A stretch of 7,609 nt of DNA from Pseudoflavonifractor sp964504285 (lineage in GTDB: Bacteria > Bacillota > Clostridia > Oscillospirales > Oscillospiraceae), in NCBI GenBank assembly GCA_964504285.1, contig CAZDDZ010000108.1:1-7609 (forward strand). The letters are read 5' to 3'. Shown one piece after another: positions 5,982 to 7,609 of this stretch (position 1 is its first letter; the number at the start of each line of letters is the position of its first letter). The notes under the pieces are model-generated. The model did no database searches. It was not told the origin of the DNA and saw only the letters and a program-made list of their open reading frames with translations. Made by a program: the position numbers and the translations under genes.

Positions 5982-6194
5982 ATGGATTTAGTAAAGGCTT
6001 ACTGTATGGCAAAATATTATAGTGCGTTTGACTCTGCGTCCTTATTAGAAGAAATACAAACTCAGCTTGATCCCGCAGTAGTAGAATTAAGCAGGGAATT
6101 TCAATTTATTTTCTATCAAGCTCTACACACTGACCCTTGTTCATATTGGAACAAAGATGTGTATAATCAAACTATATCCAGAACGGCTGTATAA
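5982..6194 (+). CDS. Small protein of unknown function
   Basis: A 70-residue ORF starting MDLVKAYCMAKYYSAF. It is acidic in the middle (EEIQTQLDPAVVELSREF) and has no signal peptide, membrane segment or recognisable motif. Its later part holds aromatic residues and one cysteine in HTDPCSYW. The ATG at 5982 is chosen because GGAGA (5971-5975) lies 6 nt upstream; an in-frame ATG at 5976 touches that site and is unlikely. Base composition is AT-richer than in the recombinase genes. It may be an accessory gene of the mobile element or the remaining start of a longer gene. I do not recognise it. Confidence 0.5.
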   Translation: MDLVKAYCMAKYYSAFDSASLLEEIQTQLDPAVVELSREFQFIFYQALHTDPCSYWNKDVYNQTISRTAV

Positions 6195-6329
6195 CATGCA
6201 TTTTCTTGGCGGATTCGTTATGAAATGAACTGGATTGCGCCACTTACTGAACTTTTTCTCCGCATATGTTTTGAGCTTACACACGGTTTACACACTTTGA
6301 TTTGATTCGGAGACGCGCTTAACATGGAC

Positions 6330-6365
6330 AAAACAGCTCCTACCATTTTGGTAGGAGCTGTTTTT
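6330..6365. terminator. Strong, probably bidirectional terminator
   Basis: A 16-bp perfect stem (6330-6345 with 6349-6364) has a 3-nt loop and A/T-rich ends on both sides, giving T-runs on either strand. It would end the small-protein transcript. The 135 bp between that stop and the hairpin shows no supported feature. Confidence 0.85.
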
Positions 6366-6404
6366 GTGTTGGCAGTACCATAGGGAACCCCCAACAGTGC
6401 TTGA

Positions 6405-6542
6405 GGGGCAAGAAAATTTAAGTACAAATCGCTACTCTTTTGGGCGAGAGGATATTTTGTGGATACGGTAGTGAGGGACAAGAGCCAGAAGGTGCATAAT
6501 ACCCCCTTGATGGGTAGCCCGAGAAAGAAATGTAGACGGTAA
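6405..6542 (+). pseudogene. C-terminal relic of IS200/IS605-family TnpA transposase
   Basis: The 45-codon open stretch after a TGA at 6402 contains KFKYKSLLFWARGYFVDTVVR. This matches the conserved C-terminal block of Y1 (HUH) transposases of IS200/IS605, where KYKYGN.FW.RGYYVDTVG is usual. The N-terminal HUH metal-binding motif is absent from this frame and upstream sequence. After VVRDKSQKV the usual helix carrying the catalytic tyrosine is missing, and the frame ends in GSPRKKCRR followed by TAA. At about 150 residues for an intact TnpA, roughly two thirds of the gene is lost. It cannot act. Confidence 0.7.
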
Positions 6543-6548
6543 ACCACT

Positions 6549-6568
6549 TGAAGACCCTTAAGGGACTT
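6549..6568. mobile_element. Hairpin suited to an IS200/IS605 right end
   Basis: GAAG (6549-6552) pairs with CTTC (6565-6568) around the 10-bp palindrome CCCTTAAGGG (6554-6563), seven bases after the TnpA relic stop. IS200/IS605 elements carry subterminal hairpins recognised by TnpA rather than terminal inverted repeats, so position and shape fit a right end. The exact cleavage site cannot be seen. Confidence 0.4.
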
Positions 6569-6668
6569 CGTCCGTATCATGACCAGCCCATCTAGAGTAT
6601 ACCCATCCCCAGCTAAGACATCTATTTAGTAGTGTGACTTAGGGGACTTGAGAGTAATATTAAACAAA

Positions 6669-6699
6669 AATTAAAATAAAAATACTGTTTATTTTAATT
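6669..6699. repeat. AT-rich 12-bp perfect inverted repeat
   Basis: AATTAAAATAAA (6669-6680) and TTTATTTTAATT (6688-6699) form a perfect inverted repeat with a 7-nt spacer, ending 17 bp before a -35 box. It may be an upstream activator or repressor site, an UP-like A/T tract, or a weak terminator. It marks a sharp fall in GC content. Confidence 0.5.
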
Positions 6700-6716
6700 A
6701 AAATGCCAAAAATTAC

Positions 6717-6744
6717 TTGACATTTAGTTAGTTGATGATACAAT
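6717..6744 (+). promoter_or_regulatory. Sigma-A promoter in the AT-rich accessory region
   Basis: A perfect TTGACA (6717-6722), a 16-bp spacer and TACAAT (6739-6744, one mismatch). It faces the partial gene at 7352, but about 600 bp lie between them, so the original downstream gene may be displaced or gone. Confidence 0.7.
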
Positions 6745-6751
6745 ACCAGTA

Positions 6752-6765
6752 GATAAAAATTTATC
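6752..6765. promoter_or_regulatory. Palindromic operator candidate at the transcription start
   Basis: GATAAA-AA-TTTATC is a perfect 14-bp dyad placed 8 bp after the -10 box, where transcription would begin. This is a classic place for a repressor operator. The regulator is not encoded in the window as far as I can see. Confidence 0.5.
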
Positions 6766-6835
6766 ACAGAGAAAAAAATATATCAAATCAAAAGTTCTAG
6801 AAAGAGTGGAAAACAGGGCGTTGTATTTAACTACA

Positions 6836-6853
6836 TGCTTACTTTGCTTACTT
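6836..6853 (+). repeat. Tandem duplication of TGCTTACTT
   Basis: Two perfect 9-bp copies stand head to tail (6836-6844 and 6845-6853). They lie inside a 19-codon ORF starting at 6835 that lacks a close ribosome binding site. The duplication may be simple slippage. Confidence 0.4.
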
Positions 6854-6894
6854 TAGCCTATGATAGAGTAATGTGCACATATTGTGTATTTTGA

Positions 6895-7310
6895 ATAGCT
6901 AGACAGAAGCTTCCACCTCTTTGTGTGTCCACTAAGGGCGGGATGGCAGTGATTTGGTAGGTATACCAGAACCTATAGAGACCTTGGTAGTCTCCCGGAG
7001 GAATAAATAATCGCCATATCCCGCCCATGGCCCTGGAGGCGTCAGCCAGAAGGAACTTCAATCTGGTCAGATTGGCTTTAGCAACTTGTGCGTATCCGGG
7101 GAATTCATTCACAAGCAGGACTTCATCCTCTGAGTTTTGGATGAAGACAATGCAAATCCTTATACTCCTTGCCAGCACCAACGACAAAAACGGGTTTAGA
7201 CGCTCTTACATAGACCAGACGCTATTAATAAGTCTGCCGAACATACCGGTGCTCATCGGGCGATCTCCATTGCCTGAGAGCCTGTAATGCGCTAGGCGTT
7301 CCAAGGCTTA
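6895..7310. other. GC-richer island, degenerate sequence of unknown origin
   Basis: This stretch is visibly richer in GC than the AT-rich DNA on both sides and separates the promoter at 6717-6744 from the gene at 7352. Long overlapping frames are open on both strands: + strand 7027-7287 and - strand 7187-6858. The - strand frame reads on upstream past a single stop (about 7210) for dozens of codons. Neither has a good ribosome binding site at its start, and I do not recognise a domain in either. The - strand frame has a mixed, protein-like composition (for example EDEVLLVNEFPGYAQVAKAN), so it could be a relic of a real gene. The island may be an inserted or decayed mobile fragment. No terminal repeats or target duplication are visible. 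Confidence 0.4.
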
Positions 7311-7351
7311 GTTTTGATGTTTAGTGATTTATTGTAAGAAAGGGGAAACGT

Positions 7352-7609
7352 ATGATTTTACCAATATTAGAAAAGCCAATAATATCACATTCTCCTGCCG
7401 ATACTTATTTACTTTCTATTTTAATGGCACACCCTGGAACACAAGACTGGATTGCAAATAATTTTTCTAATATTTCCATAGACACAGTTAGTTGGAGAGA
7501 TGAGTTTAGTAGAACATCTGAGTTTTTTTCATGCCCACATATTGTTGAATCTAAGCTAACATATAGCTTAATCTCAAGTACATGGGAAAGGTTTTCTTCT
7601 TTTGCAAAA
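7352..7609 (+). CDS. Unrecognised protein, 5' part only (runs off the window)
   Basis: The first 86 codons of an open frame that continues past the window end. ATG 7352 has AGGGG (7341-7345) six bases upstream, and base composition and codon use are strongly AT-rich, unlike the GC-rich genes at 572-4099. The N-terminus reads MILPILEKPIISHSPADTYL, with no signal peptide and no clear membrane segment. It continues with a Trp- and Phe-rich stretch, including SWRDEFSRTSEFFSCPHIV around residues 49-67. The His-Ser near the start and the clustered aromatics are the only notable marks. I cannot name the family from this part. Low GC suggests horizontal transfer. Confidence 0.7.
   Translation, partial: MILPILEKPIISHSPADTYLLSILMAHPGTQDWIANNFSNISIDTVSWRDEFSRTSEFFSCPHIVESKLTYSLISSTWERFSSFAK

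Noticed and set aside
6218..6580. - strand open frame of 120 codons
   Set aside because: It crosses the strong terminator at 6330-6365 and lies opposite the IS200 relic, whose + frame has the recognisable motif.
6835..6894. 19-codon ORF with two cysteines as a possible peptide gene
   Set aside because: No ribosome binding site nearby, and half the peptide is made by a 9-bp tandem duplication.
1..7609. CRISPR array or ribosomal RNA
   Set aside because: No regularly spaced direct repeats and no rRNA signature sequences were seen.

Overview
The window looks like a chromosomal segment from a gut Firmicute of the Oscillospiraceae type (Flavonifractor, Intestinimonas or Lawsonibacter-like). The reasons are GC-rich genes behind strong AGGAGG-type ribosome binding sites, clean sigma-A promoters, a BlaI/M56 pair with a very large extracellular domain, a DUF6512-like membrane protein, and tandem serine recombinases. 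This assignment is inference from style, not a database match.

Layout. Positions 1-56 hold the terminator of an upstream transcript. Positions 61-480 contain no convincing gene but a run of consecutive short hairpins, and may be a dispersed repeat or structured RNA. A strong promoter with two BlaI-like dyads (508-551) then drives a two-gene operon. It encodes a BlaI/MecI-family repressor (572-949) and an 846-residue M56 (BlaR1-type) membrane metalloprotease (953-3493). The protease keeps the HExxH zinc site, but its outer domain has no SxxK acylation motif and no beta-lactamase gene is nearby. This looks like a BlaR/BlaI-style proteolytic relay rewired to another signal. A DUF6512-like membrane protein (3581-4099) follows with its own possible promoter. 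Next comes a tRNA-Arg(CCG) unit with promoter, leader hairpin, encoded CCA and terminator (4108-4310).

From about 4311 the window becomes accessory DNA. A tRNA-T-arm-like hairpin and a second terminator precede two adjacent, related serine-recombinase genes. One has only the DNA-binding recombinase domain (4455-4934). The other has an intact catalytic domain but a cut-off C-terminus (4953-5813). Then come an orphan 70-residue ORF (5982-6194), a strong terminator, and the C-terminal relic of an IS200/IS605 TnpA (6405-6542) followed by a hairpin that suits an IS200 end.

The last kilobase is AT-rich except for a GC-richer island (about 6895-7310). The island appears to separate a good promoter and operator-like palindrome (6717-6765) from the 5' part of an unrecognised gene (7352 to the window end). 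The picture is a conserved sensor operon and tRNA next to a decayed hotspot of mobile DNA.
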